NCBI RefSeq assembly: GCF_004336745.1
Contig: NZ_SJXD01000027.1
Location: 62,001-126,000 of the forward strand
Length of the DNA: 64,000 nucleotides
From: Roseococcus sp. SYP-B2431
Lineage (GTDB): Bacteria; Pseudomonadota; Alphaproteobacteria; Acetobacterales; Acetobacteraceae
Reading direction: 5' to 3'
Positions 9,401-18,484 of this stretch are shown in pieces (the first letter of the stretch is position 1; each line of letters opens with the position of its first letter). The notes below the pieces were generated by a model. It was not told the DNA's origin. It was given only the letters and a program-made list of their open reading frames with translations, and did not search any database. The position numbers were made by a program, and so were the translations under genes.

Positions 9401-9928
9401 CTCGACGGCGAGGCGGTCGGGGAAGGCCTCGCGCAGGGCGTGGAGGAAGTTTTTGCCGGCGTCGCGGCGGCCCTCGGCGATGAGGCGGGAGAGCGGGCCG
9501 TGGTCGCCGCCGGTCATGAGGAAGATGCCGGGGGCGTTGTCCAGGAGCTGGCGCAGGGTCAGCGCGGGCTTGCCGGAGATGTCGTCGTTCAGCCAGCCGA
9601 GCGAGGAGAGGCGCTGGAGGTTGATCCAGCCCTCGGCGTCCATGGCCAGGGCTGTGACGCAATCCACGCCGTTGCGCAGGGCCTCGGGGCGCTCCTCGCC
9701 CGTCGCGGCGCGGGAGAGCCAAAGTTGGCAGCCCATGATGGGCTGGATGCCCTTGCCGGAGCAGTACTGCGCGAATTCGAGGGCGCCGAAGAGGTTGGCG
9801 GTGTCGGTGAGGGCGACGGCGGGCATGCCGGCCTCGAGGGCCAGGGCCGGGAGCTTGTCGGCCTTGATGGCGCCTTCGGAGAGGGAATAGCTGGAATGGG
9901 TGTGGAGGTGGATGAAGGACTCGGGCAT
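6500..9928 (-). CDS. dnaE: DNA polymerase III subunit alpha
   Basis: This 1142 aa protein is the replicative C-family polymerase. An N-terminal PHP domain opens with FIHLHTHSSYSLSEGAI. The catalytic palm carries MPDFDIDFCQDRRDE (two catalytic Asp) and the third acidic residue in VKFDFLGLKTL. The finger/thumb region includes GPGRGSGAGSVAAW and FNKSHAAAYALVAYHTAWLK, and a C-terminal OB fold lies around residues 960-1060. Length is normal for DnaE1. The ATG at 9928 gives the conserved N-terminus MPESFIHLHTHSS; the longer frame to 9991 is not conserved and overlaps a palindrome. In related bacteria dnaE commonly follows lolCD, but here two genes intervene. Confidence 0.97.
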   Translation of the reverse strand: MPESFIHLHTHSSYSLSEGAIKADKLPALALEAGMPAVALTDTANLFGALEFAQYCSGKGIQPIMGCQLWLSRAATGEERPEALRNGVDCVTALAMDAEGWINLQRLSSLGWLNDDISGKPALTLRQLLDNAPGIFLMTGGDHGPLSRLIAEGRRDAGKNFLHALREAFPDRLAVELMRHQTERQQAIEPGLLRLADEAALPIVATNDVYFAKAEMHLAHDALLCIAEGRLVAEADRRRVTAHHWFKPAAEMRALFADLPEACDNTLAIARMCAVMAESKKPELPICPKVRPGSTETETVAAMAREGLAKRFPEGVPQVHAERLEYELGVIDQMGFSGYFLIVADFIQWAKEQGIPVGPGRGSGAGSVAAWALAITDLDPLRFGLLFERFLNPERVSMPDFDIDFCQDRRDEVIDYVRREYGAERVAQIITFGKLQAKAAVRDVGRVLGMPYGQVDKIASLIPNNPANPVSLGDAIKGEPRLQEMQETDENIAKLLETALQVEGLYRNASTHAAGVVIGRRPLIDITSIYRDPRSPSLITQYSMKYVEQASLVKFDFLGLKTLTVLQRAVELLRAQGIEVDLAALPLDDTRTYEMLARGDAAGVFQFEGQGMRDCLRSMRPDRFEDLIAAVSLYRPGPMENIPAYCARKHGEKWESPHPCIHEILAETYGIMVYQEQVMQISQVMAGYSLGGADLLRRAMGKKNMAEMAQQRAIFAEGAAKNGVPEEKAGEVFDLMEKFANYGFNKSHAAAYALVAYHTAWLKANHPVAFLAASMTLDLDKTEKLASHMQEAGRLKIKVLPPDINRSGAEFAIEQSESGDPSIRFALAAVKRVGMQAMRELVAARRETGAFKSLADFAARVDPRLLNKMQLENLAKAGAFDSLEGNRARLVAGAETVLRRAQATAEDRASNQIGLFGEVEQGPPMLRLPDIPDWPTLDKLAFEAEAVGFHLSAHPLDEYKGALRRLDATPSALIAERARAGGTRLKLAGTVTARKERNTRTGSRMAWLSLSDQTGSFEVTFFSEVLNRSRELMEEGTAVIVTADARLEGDSLRLTATDIESLEKAAAGVGQGMRIFLEAGTAVPDIRKLLERDGRGKGRVSLVPKLAAGQEVEITLPGGWNVSPRMMQAMKLLSGVASVEEV

Positions 9929-9955
9929 GGGCGGGAGGGTAGCACGGGTGGGCGA

Positions 9956-9980
9956 GATTGAGGGGCGCTGCCCCTCAATC
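9956..9980. repeat. GC-rich palindrome, repeat family member A
   Basis: Two perfect 11-base arms (GATTGAGGGGC at 9956-9966 and GCCCCTCAATC at 9970-9980) surround a 3-base loop. It lies 30 bp downstream of the TrlF-like stop and 28 bp upstream of dnaE. It shares the GAGGGGC/GCCCCTC core with palindromes at 13227, 18755 and 63962. It may terminate or protect the trlF transcript, but there is no T tract on either strand. Confidence 0.7.
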
Positions 9981-10009
9981 CTGCCCGACATGCTCCCGAA
10001 AACCCAGCC

Positions 10010-12991
10010 TCAGATGCGGACGCGAAGCCGCTTGGCTCGCTCCTTGAACGCATGCTCACCACCTTCAAGAATGTCACAGACCCTTGCCCTGATGTTCGGA
10101 TCTTCAAGCCCGCCAGAGACGTATGAAATCTCGGGTAGTTCGCCGGGCCGATGTGGTCCGCACGTCGCGACGATGACTTGGTCGGCATCTGCATTGACGA
10201 TGAGATTGGCATTGTGCGTGACGATAATGATTTGCCGCCGCTGCTTGGCGTTACGGAAGCGGGCCACCAACTCGTCGAAGATCGATTTCGGGTCCAGATT
10301 CTCTTCGGGCTGGTCAATCAAGAGCGGTCGGCTGTCATCCAAATCTATCGCGAGGTAAAGCAACAACAGAACGATGCCCCGCGTACCTGGAGACAGGCGT
10401 TCAACATCGGTGCTCTCGTATTGCACGCCGTAGGCAATCTCAATGTGTGACGTCCCATAGAGCCATGCCGAAATCTGCCCCGCCCATTGCCGAACCTTCG
10501 CCGCGTCTGCCGGATCGCGTAGATTGTAAGGGCAACATTCAGTCAGCGCGGCGTCGTACTTTTCGCGAAACTGCGCGAGGGCCTGAGTGACCGTTTCTGG
10601 ATTGCCCCCCGACCATGAGGGCAAGAGTAAGCGCGTAGCCAGTTCGGCGAGAGTGCCTCGACGAAGAGTCGATCCCTTTCGCAGGTCTAGGAACTGCTCA
10701 CCCCATTCACCCCACTGCTCAACGTCGACCCGGCGGCGAACAATGAAGGCGAGCTTCCGCGCCGAACCACTTTCCGCCTCGATCCGCGCGGTAAGAGGCG
10801 CGTAAAGCGCTCGTAGCTGATCCTGTTCGGCGACAAGCGCCTCGAAGACCTTCTGATAGGCGTTGATGCGGTCGCGACGGATTTCTTCGACGCGTGCTGG
10901 GGCCTTGTTCGCCGCTTCAATCTGACGTGCCAGATTGGCCGCACGGCCTTCGTCAGCTGCGATCTTACTGTTCAATTGGGTAAGCGCTTGTGAAGCCTGC
11001 TTGTCGACGCCAATCAGCCCCTCAAGGCGCTTCGTCTCGGAGGCAAGCACGCTGATCGTCTGCTCAGTCAATACTGCGCCTGCGAGCAGCACCGATGTCG
11101 CCGGAGTGGCAGGTGGCTGCGGTGGCACGCCGGAGAGCGACGCAAGGGCGGTCAGATTGGCCCGCTGCTCGGTCAGGACAGCAGCATCCACGTCGCCCTC
11201 GAACTTCAACATAAAGCGCGGCCAGACATCCATAGGAATTTGCGCAGTCTGATGGCGCTGCTGAAGTTGGCGATACTGATCGGGAAACCAGCGCGTTTTG
11301 TAGAGTGCAACCTCAGCGGCAAGACTTTCGAGTGCCGTCTTGCGGCGCTCCAGCTGTTCGAATTGCGAACGGCGGATTTGCAACGCGTTAGCGACGGTGG
11401 TGTAGGCATCGAGACGGTCCTGGTTCCCTCCGCTCTTGGCGACCAGTGCCAGGCGATCGGCATGGCTCTTGCGGATGGTCTCTTGAAGCGCGGCTAGCTG
11501 CGCTCGGAGCCCCGGAGCACCGGCAACCTTTTCTTGCTCGACGACGAATTCGTTGGACAGCTCACGCAGTTCCTCCTCGTAATGGGACCTGGCGGTACGG
11601 GCCGCATCAGCACGCAGGTTCAGAAGCTCGGTGAAGTTGCTCGCTCCTTGCCGCTCCTCCGTCGGATGCGCCATGAAGATTACCCGCTGGATCTCCTCAA
11701 GCAGCTCGTCCGTCATGCCTTCGGCGGAGCAAAGCCGATCCACGAACTGCTGACTGAGATAGCGAACATGGGGTTCGGCTGCCTCGCCGAAGTCGCCGAG
11801 ATCGTCGATCGCGGCGCCTGAGACTGTTTCATCACCCCAGTCGAGTTCGACTCTAGTGCCACCAAGGTGCTCCCGGGCACGATCTATGAATGACAGCCGA
11901 TTCGAATTGAGGGCAAAGGCCTCGGCGCCGACCGCAATGAAATCGGCCAGCGCGGTCTTCCCGGAGCCGCGCGCCCCGATGATGCCAACCAGACCGGGGT
12001 TAAGCGGGACCACTGGGTCCGACAGAAAGGTCGCGCCACCGACCGTCATCTTGTCGATCGTCTGCGACGGTGGCGCGGCCGGCGGTGCTGCGACACCGAC
12101 GAAGACGCGGATATCCGGCTCAAGGCAGGCTTGGCGCAAGGTCTCGAAGCGGAGATCGCCCTTCAACCAGCATCGGCGGTCGTGATCGGGGGCAGCGACG
12201 CGACCGGGGCGGTGCGCATCGCTGCCGTGGATACAGGGCTTCAGCCCTCCATATTGCGCGATGACATCTTGAGCCGACATGGCCGGATTTTGGCCGAGCC
12301 AGAAGCTCCGATCTCCTGGTCGTCCCGAGAAGATGACGTGGGCCGCGCCCTCGATCTCGCGTCGTAGCCGGGCGAGCGACGCATCCGCTTGCAAGCCTGC
12401 TGTCCCGTCGGTGCTGCTAGCTGCAACGCCAATTAGGACGTTTTCCTGTGCCCATGCGCTGTGGCGGAAGGCATCGCGAAGATTGGCGAGGTCGATTTTG
12501 AACTGGTTAGTGCCGACCTCGAGCGCCTGTTCAGCACTTGCGACAGTGCGGTCGTGGGCGCGGCCGAGCGCCCGAATTTGTTCGGGCGTACAGCGATAGC
12601 GCTCGCCAAGGGCCTCGAATTCGAGATTCGCGAGGAAGCCGTGGAGGCGAGCAACGTGATCGGTGTCATCGGGCGAGACAAGAAGATGGACGTTGACCGG
12701 ATTGCCGTTACTCGTGCCGATCCCCAGCCGAAGTTCGACATTGGGGAAGACCAACTCGACATTCGGCATACGTCCGGCGGCCTTATAGGCTCGCGCCATC
12801 TCGTAAGTGGCCGTGCTATAGTAATCGGTGATTCCGAGCACACGAACGGGCGGGTCGGAGGCTTCGATGCGGGCCAGGAATTGCTCCCAACCATCATTGG
12901 CGGGGTATTGATCGGAAAGAATAGTCCCCGGTGTATGAATGTGAGGATCCCATCTGTGCCACAGAGAGCCCCGCTGAAGTGCTTCAGACAT
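10010..12991 (-). CDS. TrlF family PHP-domain/AAA-type ATPase, putative defence protein
   Basis: The 993 aa protein starts with a PHP-type metal-dependent phosphoesterase domain: WDPHIHT at residues 14-20, GITDYYS around 53 and HGSDAH at 255-260. An SMC/Rad50-like ATPase follows, with Walker A GARGSGKT at 339-346 and a long coiled-coil region of roughly residues 460-800. The signature-like stretch is LSPGTRGIVLLLLYLAI, Walker B is LLIDQPEENLD at about 890-900, and the H-loop is IIVTHN near 926. This architecture matches TrlF-like proteins linked to tRNA/DNA restriction and phage defence. Base composition is visibly lower in GC than its neighbours, suggesting transfer. It stands alone between dnaE and an aldehyde dehydrogenase. 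A GGAG site precedes the ATG. Confidence 0.82.
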   Translation of the reverse strand: MSEALQRGSLWHRWDPHIHTPGTILSDQYPANDGWEQFLARIEASDPPVRVLGITDYYSTATYEMARAYKAAGRMPNVELVFPNVELRLGIGTSNGNPVNVHLLVSPDDTDHVARLHGFLANLEFEALGERYRCTPEQIRALGRAHDRTVASAEQALEVGTNQFKIDLANLRDAFRHSAWAQENVLIGVAASSTDGTAGLQADASLARLRREIEGAAHVIFSGRPGDRSFWLGQNPAMSAQDVIAQYGGLKPCIHGSDAHRPGRVAAPDHDRRCWLKGDLRFETLRQACLEPDIRVFVGVAAPPAAPPSQTIDKMTVGGATFLSDPVVPLNPGLVGIIGARGSGKTALADFIAVGAEAFALNSNRLSFIDRAREHLGGTRVELDWGDETVSGAAIDDLGDFGEAAEPHVRYLSQQFVDRLCSAEGMTDELLEEIQRVIFMAHPTEERQGASNFTELLNLRADAARTARSHYEEELRELSNEFVVEQEKVAGAPGLRAQLAALQETIRKSHADRLALVAKSGGNQDRLDAYTTVANALQIRRSQFEQLERRKTALESLAAEVALYKTRWFPDQYRQLQQRHQTAQIPMDVWPRFMLKFEGDVDAAVLTEQRANLTALASLSGVPPQPPATPATSVLLAGAVLTEQTISVLASETKRLEGLIGVDKQASQALTQLNSKIAADEGRAANLARQIEAANKAPARVEEIRRDRINAYQKVFEALVAEQDQLRALYAPLTARIEAESGSARKLAFIVRRRVDVEQWGEWGEQFLDLRKGSTLRRGTLAELATRLLLPSWSGGNPETVTQALAQFREKYDAALTECCPYNLRDPADAAKVRQWAGQISAWLYGTSHIEIAYGVQYESTDVERLSPGTRGIVLLLLYLAIDLDDSRPLLIDQPEENLDPKSIFDELVARFRNAKQRRQIIIVTHNANLIVNADADQVIVATCGPHRPGELPEISYVSGGLEDPNIRARVCDILEGGEHAFKERAKRLRVRI

Positions 12992-13197
12992 CCATCACTC
13001 CGATCGAATCCGAATGCCTCCCGATGTGCACGAATTACAAGTGTTGAGCTTCGGGATGGCACGCGAGCTTCAGCGGTGCCGACTTCTAATATTCCTGGTT
13101 TTGACCTTGCCGGCGATCGATTGGAAAGTTCCTACGCGTCAGAAGAGCGGCCAGGATGGGTGCGCGGCAGACAGCACCAGAATCGTAGTCTCAGGGT

Positions 13198-13251
13198 CCA
13201 GGGCCAAAAGCCCTGGCGGGGAGAGTTTGAGAGGGGCAGAGCCCCTCTCAA
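13198..13251. repeat. Two-hairpin palindromic element, repeat family member B
   Basis: The first hairpin is CCAGGGC (13198-13204) against GCCCTGG (13210-13216). A purine-rich spacer (GGGGAGAG) follows. The second hairpin is TTGAGAGGGGC (13227-13237) against GCCCCTCTCAA (13241-13251), with perfect 11-base arms. The element begins 7 bp beyond the stop of the aldehyde dehydrogenase gene and lies upstream of the TrlF-like gene. It shares its second hairpin core with elements A, C and D. Confidence 0.7.
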
Positions 13252-13258
13252 CCCAACA

Positions 13259-14698
13259 TCAAAGCCCGAACTGGCTCACGAACTTCGTGTTCAGGTAAGC
13301 GTCGATCGCCTCCGACCCGCCCTCGGTCCCGTACCCGCTGTCGCGCACGCCGCCGAAGGGCACTTCGGGCAGCGCCAGGCCGAGGTGGTTGATCGTCATC
13401 ATGCCGACCTCCACGCCCGCCGCCAGGGTCTGCGCCGTCTTGCCGCTCGTCGTGAAGGCGTAGCTCGCGAGGCCGAAGGGCAGCCGGTTCGCCTCGCCGA
13501 TCACCTCGTCGGTCGTCTTGAACGACCGCATCAGCGCCACCGGGCCGAAGGGCTCCTCGTTCATCGCGCGCATGTCGGTGGTGGCGCCGGCCACGACCGT
13601 CGGCTCAAAGAAGTAGCCCTTGTTGCCGATGCGGTTGCCGCCGGTGGTGATCTCCGCACCCTTGCTGCGGGCGTCGGCGATCAGCGTCTCCATCACGGGC
13701 ACGCGGCGCTCATTGGCCATCGGGCCCATGCCGACACCCTCGCTCAGCCCGTCGCCGACCTTGATGGCCTTGGCATGCGAGGTGAAGCTGGAGACGAACT
13801 GGTCATAGACCTTCTCCTGCACCAGGAAGCGCGTGGGGCTCACGCAGACCTGGCCGGCATTGCGGAACTTCGCCATGGCGAGCGTCTTGGCCGCGAGCTC
13901 CACGTCGGCGTCGTCGAAGACCATCGCCGGCGCATGGCCGCCGAGTTCCATGGTGACGCGCTTCATGTGCTGGCCCGCCATCGCCGCCAGCATCTTGCCC
14001 ACCGGGGTGGAGCCCGTGAAGGTCACCTTGCGGATGGTCGGATGGGCGATGAGGTAGGAGCTGATCTCGCTCGGCACGCCGTAGACGAGGCCGATGACGT
14101 CACCCGGGACGCCGGCATCGAGGAAGCACTTGATGAGCTCGGCCGGGGAGGCCGGCGTCTCCTCGGGCGCCTTCACGATGATGGCGCAGCCCGCCGCGAG
14201 CGCCGCGGAGAGCTTGCGCACGACCTGGTTGATCGGGAAGTTCCAGGGCGTGAAGGCCGCGACGACGCCGATCGGCTCCTTGATGGCGAGCTGGTAGATG
14301 CCCTCGCCGCGGGCCGGGATCACCTGGCCGTAGGTGCGGCGCGATTCCTCGGCGAACCAGTCGATGACGTCGGCGCCCGCGAGCACCTCGCCCTTGGACT
14401 GGTCGAGCGGCTTGCCCTGCTCCAGCGTCATCAGGCGGGCAATGGCGTCGGCCCGGCTGCGCAGCAGGTCGGCCGCCTTGCGCATCAGCTTGGAGCGCTC
14501 GTAGGGCGCCACCTTGCGCCACTTGGCGAAGCCGCGCTCCGAGGCCTCCAGCGCCTCGTCGAGATCCTTGATCGAGGCATGGGCGACCGTGCCGACCACC
14601 TCCTCGCTGGCGGGGTTGAGCACGTCGATGCGCTTGCCGCCCTCGGCATCGCGCCACTTGCCGGCGATGTGGAGCTGGACGTTGGGGTATTCGGCCAT
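13259..14698 (-). CDS. NAD-dependent succinate-semialdehyde dehydrogenase-like aldehyde dehydrogenase
   Basis: The 479 aa protein is a full-length aldehyde dehydrogenase of the succinate-semialdehyde (GabD-like) group, oxidising an aldehyde to an acid with NAD(P). The catalytic Glu lies in [10 protein letters not shown] and the nucleophilic Cys in [12 protein letters not shown]. The cofactor region is [14 protein letters not shown] and the C-terminus is [19 protein letters not shown]. The ATG at 14698 has a CGGAGA ribosome site about 10 bases upstream, preferred to an upstream extension to 14812. No transaminase (gabT) partner is nearby, so the physiological aldehyde is open. It separates lolD from dnaE together with the TrlF-like gene. 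Confidence 0.88.
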   Translation of the reverse strand: MAEYPNVQLHIAGKWRDAEGGKRIDVLNPASEEVVGTVAHASIKDLDEALEASERGFAKWRKVAPYERSKLMRKAADLLRSRADAIARLMTLEQGKPLDQSKGEVLAGADVIDWFAEESRRTYGQVIPARGEGIYQLAIKEPIGVVAAFTPWNFPINQVVRKLSAALAAGCAIIVKAPEETPASPAELIKCFLDAGVPGDVIGLVYGVPSEISSYLIAHPTIRKVTFTGSTPVGKMLAAMAGQHMKRVTMELGGHAPAMVFDDADVELAAKTLAMAKFRNAGQVCVSPTRFLVQEKVYDQFVSSFTSHAKAIKVGDGLSEGVGMGPMANERRVPVMETLIADARSKGAEITTGGNRIGNKGYFFEPTVVAGATTDMRAMNEEPFGPVALMRSFKTTDEVIGEANRLPFGLASYAFTTSGKTAQTLAAGVEVGMMTINHLGLALPEVPFGGVRDSGYGTEGGSEAIDAYLNTKFVSQFGL

Positions 14699-14863
14699 GT
14701 GGGAATTCTCCGGATTATCTTCGGAAGGTGGCGCAGCCTGGGCCCGGAGGCAATGCATTCGCGGCTGGCCAGGCGCGGATCGGGACGGAGCCGCGTCAGG
14801 CCCGGGCTCCACGGACCTGCCCGCGTCCCGGTGAAATCCCGGTGTCCAGCCTCGTGGCCGGCT

Positions 14864-15536
<673 letters not shown>

Positions 15537-15544
<8 letters not shown>

Positions 15545-16790
15545 TGCGCAGCATCTCCACCGGGTCGGTCTTGGCCGCCCGCCAGCTCGGATAGATCGTC
15601 GCCAGCAGCGCCAAGGTGAGCGCCAGCGTCACCACCTGCCCCACCTCGTTCCAGTTCAGGACGGCCGGCAACTGGGTGAGGAAATAGATCTCCGCGCTGA
15701 ACAGCTCGGCGCCAATCACCCATTGCACGAATTGCCGGATGTTCTCGATGTTCTTGCAGAAGAGCACCCCCAGCACGAAGCCCGCAAAGGTGCCGGATAC
15801 GCCGATCCAGGCGCCGCACATCAGGAAGATGCGCATGATGGAGCCGCTGGTGGCGCCCATCGTCCGCAGCACGGCGATGTCCTTGCCCTTGTCCTTCACC
15901 AGCATGATCAGCGTGGAGATGATGTTGAAGGCTGCCACGATGATGATCAGCGTCAGGATCAGGAACATCACGTTCCGCTCCACCTGCACCGCGGCGAAGA
16001 AGCTGCTGTTGGAATCCTGCCAGTCGACGATCCGCACCGGCTGATTCAGCGCCGAGCGGATCTCGCGGTTCACCTGGCGCACCCGCGTCGGATCCTCGAC
16101 GAAGACCTCAATCTGCGTGACCGCGTCCTGGCCCGTCTGGAAATAGACCTGCGCGGCCGGCAGCGGCATGAAGACGTAGCTGCTGTCGTACTCGTTCATC
16201 CCCACTTCGAAGATCGCCGCCACCGTATAGGCGCGCAGCCGCGGGATCGTGCCGATCACCGTCGTGCGCCCCTGCGGGCTGATCAGCGTGATCTTGTCGC
16301 CGATGTTCAGCCCGAGCCGGTAGGCCAGCCGCGTGCCGATGGCCACCGCGTCGTCGCCATGGAACTGCTCCAGCGAGCCCGCGCGGATGTTGTTCGCGAC
16401 GATCGCCTTGGTGCGCAGATCCTCCGGCCGGATACCGCGCGCGAGGCCGCCCGTCGCCGAATTGCCCGCGCCGGAGAGCAGCACCTGGCCCTCGACGACC
16501 GGCGTCGCCGTGACCACGCCCTGCTGGCGGCGGATGGTGGTGGCGATGGCGTCGAAGTCGCGCAGGTTGCCGCGATCCGCGGCATAGATGCCCATGTGGC
16601 CGTTGAGGCCAAGGATGCGTCCGAGCAGCTCCTGGCGGAACCCGCCCATCACCGAGAGCACGATGATGAGCGTGGCCACGCCCAGCATGATGCCCACCAG
16701 CGAGAAGGTGCCGATGATGGAGGTGAACCGGTCACTCTTGCGCGACATCAGGTAGCGCGTCGCGACCGTGCGCTCGAAGGCCCCGAACAT
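15537..16790 (-). CDS. lolC: Lipoprotein-releasing ABC transporter permease LolC/LolE family
   Basis: This 417 aa inner-membrane permease has one N-terminal helix (residues about 23-50), a large MacB-like periplasmic domain, and three C-terminal helices. The C-terminal part includes [22 protein letters not shown], and a cytoplasmic [17 protein letters not shown] loop contacts the ATPase. It forms LolCDE-type complexes that extract lipoproteins. Only one permease gene is present, consistent with alphaproteobacteria that use a single LolC/E-like (LolF-type) subunit. The ATG at 16790 overlaps the proS stop (ATGA), giving the order proS-lolC-lolD. The much longer open frame upstream is inside proS and is rejected. 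Confidence 0.93.
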
Positions 16791-18103
16791 CAGGCGAGCA
16801 GCTTGCCCAGGGCGTCTTCGACGGAGAGCTCTTCCCGTTCGCCGGTCATCCGCCGCTTGAGCTCCACCTTGCCAGCGGCCGCACCCCGCGGGCCGATGAT
16901 GGCCTGCCAGGGGAAGCCCATCAGGTCGGCATCCGCGAACTTCACGCCCGCGCGTTCCGGACGGTCGTCGTAGATGGCGTCGTCCGGCATCGCCGCGTGC
17001 AGCTTCTCGCAAAGGGCGTCGCAGGCGGCGTCGCCCACCTTGAGGTTGAGGATGGACAGCTTCCAGGGCGCCACCGCATCGGGCCACCTGATGCCGTTCT
17101 CGTCGTGGTTCGCCTCGATCAGCGCCGCGACGAGGCGCGAGACGCCGATGCCGTAGCTGCCCATCTGCGGCGTCACCGGGCTGCCATCCGGCCCGGCGAC
17201 GGAAAGGCCCATCGGCTCGGAATACTTCGTGCCGAAATGGAAGATGTGACCGACCTCGATGCCCTTGCCCTCGCGCCGGCTGCCGGCGTCCACGCCGGCC
17301 CAGGCGGCCTCGTCATGCATCTCCTCGGTCGCGGCGTAGAGGGAGGTGACCTCCTCGAAGAAGCCCCTGAGCCCGTCCACGTCGTCATTGCCGACCTCGG
17401 TGCCGCCCCAGTCCAACCCCTCGAACTTCGAGTCGTAGAAGACGGTGCTCTCGCCGGTCTCGGCCAGGATGATGAACTCGTGGCTGAGCTTGCCGCCGAT
17501 CGGGCCGGTGTCGGCGCGCATCGGCACGGCCTTCAGCCCCATCCGCTGGAAGGTGCGCAGATAGGCCAGGAACATCTGGCGGTAGGAGTGCTCCGATCCC
17601 TCCTTGGTCAGGTCGAAGGAATAGGCGTCCTTCATGAGGAATTCGCGCCCGCGCATCACGCCGAAGCGGGGGCGGACCTCGTCCCGGAACTTCCATTGGA
17701 TGTGGTAGAGGTTGCGCGGCAGATCCCGGTAGCTGGTCGCGTAGGACCGGAAGATGTCCGTGATCATCTCCTCATTGGTCGGTCCGAAGAGCATGGCGCG
17801 CTCGTGCCGGTCGGTGATGCGCAGCATCTCCTTGCCGTAGTCGTCGTAACGTCCGGACTTCTGCCAGAGATCGGCGGGCTGGATGGTCGGCATCAGGACC
17901 TCCTGCGCGCCGGCGCGGTCCTGCTCCTCGCGGACGATCTGCTCGACCTTGCGCAGCACCCTGAGCCCGGCCGGCAGCCAGGCGTAGATGCCGGCAGAGG
18001 TCTGCCGGATCAGCCCGGCCCGCAGCATCAGGCGGTGCGAAACGATCTGCGCCTCGGCGGGCGTTTCCTTCAGAGTGGGCAGGAAGGCACGGGTCAGACG
18101 CAC
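16790..18103 (-). CDS. proS: Prolyl-tRNA synthetase (short alphaproteobacterial type)
   Basis: The 437 aa class II synthetase charges tRNA-Pro with proline. Characteristic parts are [23 protein letters not shown] (motif 1), [28 protein letters not shown] (motif 2) and [18 protein letters not shown] (motif 3). The C-terminal anticodon-binding domain follows. At about 440 residues it lacks the roughly 180-residue editing insertion of the E. coli type, as is usual in alphaproteobacteria. Translation begins at GTG 18103 after GAGGA at a good distance. It heads the proS-lolC-lolD operon. A terminator-like hairpin lies about 140 bp upstream. Confidence 0.96.
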   Translation of the reverse strand: MRLTRAFLPTLKETPAEAQIVSHRLMLRAGLIRQTSAGIYAWLPAGLRVLRKVEQIVREEQDRAGAQEVLMPTIQPADLWQKSGRYDDYGKEMLRITDRHERAMLFGPTNEEMITDIFRSYATSYRDLPRNLYHIQWKFRDEVRPRFGVMRGREFLMKDAYSFDLTKEGSEHSYRQMFLAYLRTFQRMGLKAVPMRADTGPIGGKLSHEFIILAETGESTVFYDSKFEGLDWGGTEVGNDDVDGLRGFFEEVTSLYAATEEMHDEAAWAGVDAGSRREGKGIEVGHIFHFGTKYSEPMGLSVAGPDGSPVTPQMGSYGIGVSRLVAALIEANHDENGIRWPDAVAPWKLSILNLKVGDAACDALCEKLHAAMPDDAIYDDRPERAGVKFADADLMGFPWQAIIGPRGAAAGKVELKRRMTGEREELSVEDALGKLLA

Positions 18104-18242
18104 GGTGTTCCTCGTCGATTCAGTCGGGTGCGGACCCTAGCCGAGAAACCGTCCCGCTGATACCGGCACCTCGCGCAATAATGCTGCGCCGCACAATGAC
18201 GATTGCTACAAATATGTCTTGAGTTGTCCGTGCGAAAGCCCT

Positions 18243-18280
18243 AACAAAAAGAAAGGGCCACCCCCGTCAGGGAGCGGCCC
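18243..18280 (-). terminator. Intrinsic terminator upstream of proS
   Basis: On the minus strand GGGCC...GGCCC with inner CCC/GGG pairing is followed directly by TTTCTTTTTG, the clearest T tract seen in the window. It would end a minus-strand transcript about 140 bp before the proS start. Confidence 0.6.
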
Positions 18281-18425
18281 AAGTTTAGGGAGGAAACGCC
18301 AGTCACACGGCAGAAAGAGGAAAGCCCTCTCTCTGAAACCAAGATTGCCGCAAAGCCCCTTCAAGGCTCAACGCCAAAGGGAGCTACAGACGGCGAAAAA
18401 AGGGGCGTCCAGCCAATGGGTGCCC
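18243..18425 (-). ncRNA. Candidate small RNA or proS leader, minus strand
   Basis: Read on the minus strand, this segment starts just after a bidirectional terminator. It contains a small hairpin (GAGAGAGGG with CCTCTTTC) and a pyrimidine stretch TTTCCTCCC that looks unpaired. It ends in a GC hairpin followed by TTTCTTTTTG. An exposed CCUCC motif plus a 3' intrinsic terminator is the layout of several alphaproteobacterial trans-acting sRNAs. It could instead be a terminated leader controlling proS. No promoter was identified and no known RNA family is claimed. Confidence 0.3.
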
Positions 18426-18431
18426 AAAATC

Positions 18432-18470
18432 AAGGCGGCAGTCCGGGGAATCCCAGACAGCCGCCTTTTC
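18432..18470. terminator. Bidirectional terminator downstream of the DUF1467 gene
   Basis: Eight-base arms AAGGCGGC (18432-18439) and GCCGCCTT (18460-18467) have further GTC/GAC and GGGG/CCC pairing inside. On the plus strand TTCTTT follows; on the minus strand GATTTT follows. It lies 15 bp beyond the DUF1467 stop and probably ends the rnj-DUF1467 transcript. Confidence 0.6.
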
Positions 18471-18484
18471 TTTGTGCACGCGAC

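Larger units (their letters stand above)
18104..18484. other. 381 bp gene-free interval between proS and the DUF1467 gene
   Basis: No protein gene is supported here. The interval is visibly richer in A/T than its surroundings and contains two hairpins with T-rich tails (18243-18280 and 18432-18470), annotated separately with a candidate small RNA between them. The proS promoter must lie in the last 130 bp (18104-18240), but no convincing -35/-10 pair was recognised. A plus-strand open frame across the region runs into the antisense of the DUF1467 gene and is not believed. Confidence 0.6.

Noticed and set aside
7067-9961. A 964-codon open frame on the plus strand opposite dnaE
   Set aside because: It is the antisense of dnaE in very GC-rich DNA; its translation is low-complexity (Gly/Ala/Leu/His/Arg) and shows no family motif.
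9956-13251. Insertion sequence or transposon around the TrlF-like gene
   Set aside because: No transposase, target-site duplication or terminal repeat of IS type was seen; the flanking palindromes are hairpins rather than inverted terminal repeats facing each other, and the same palindromes occur elsewhere.
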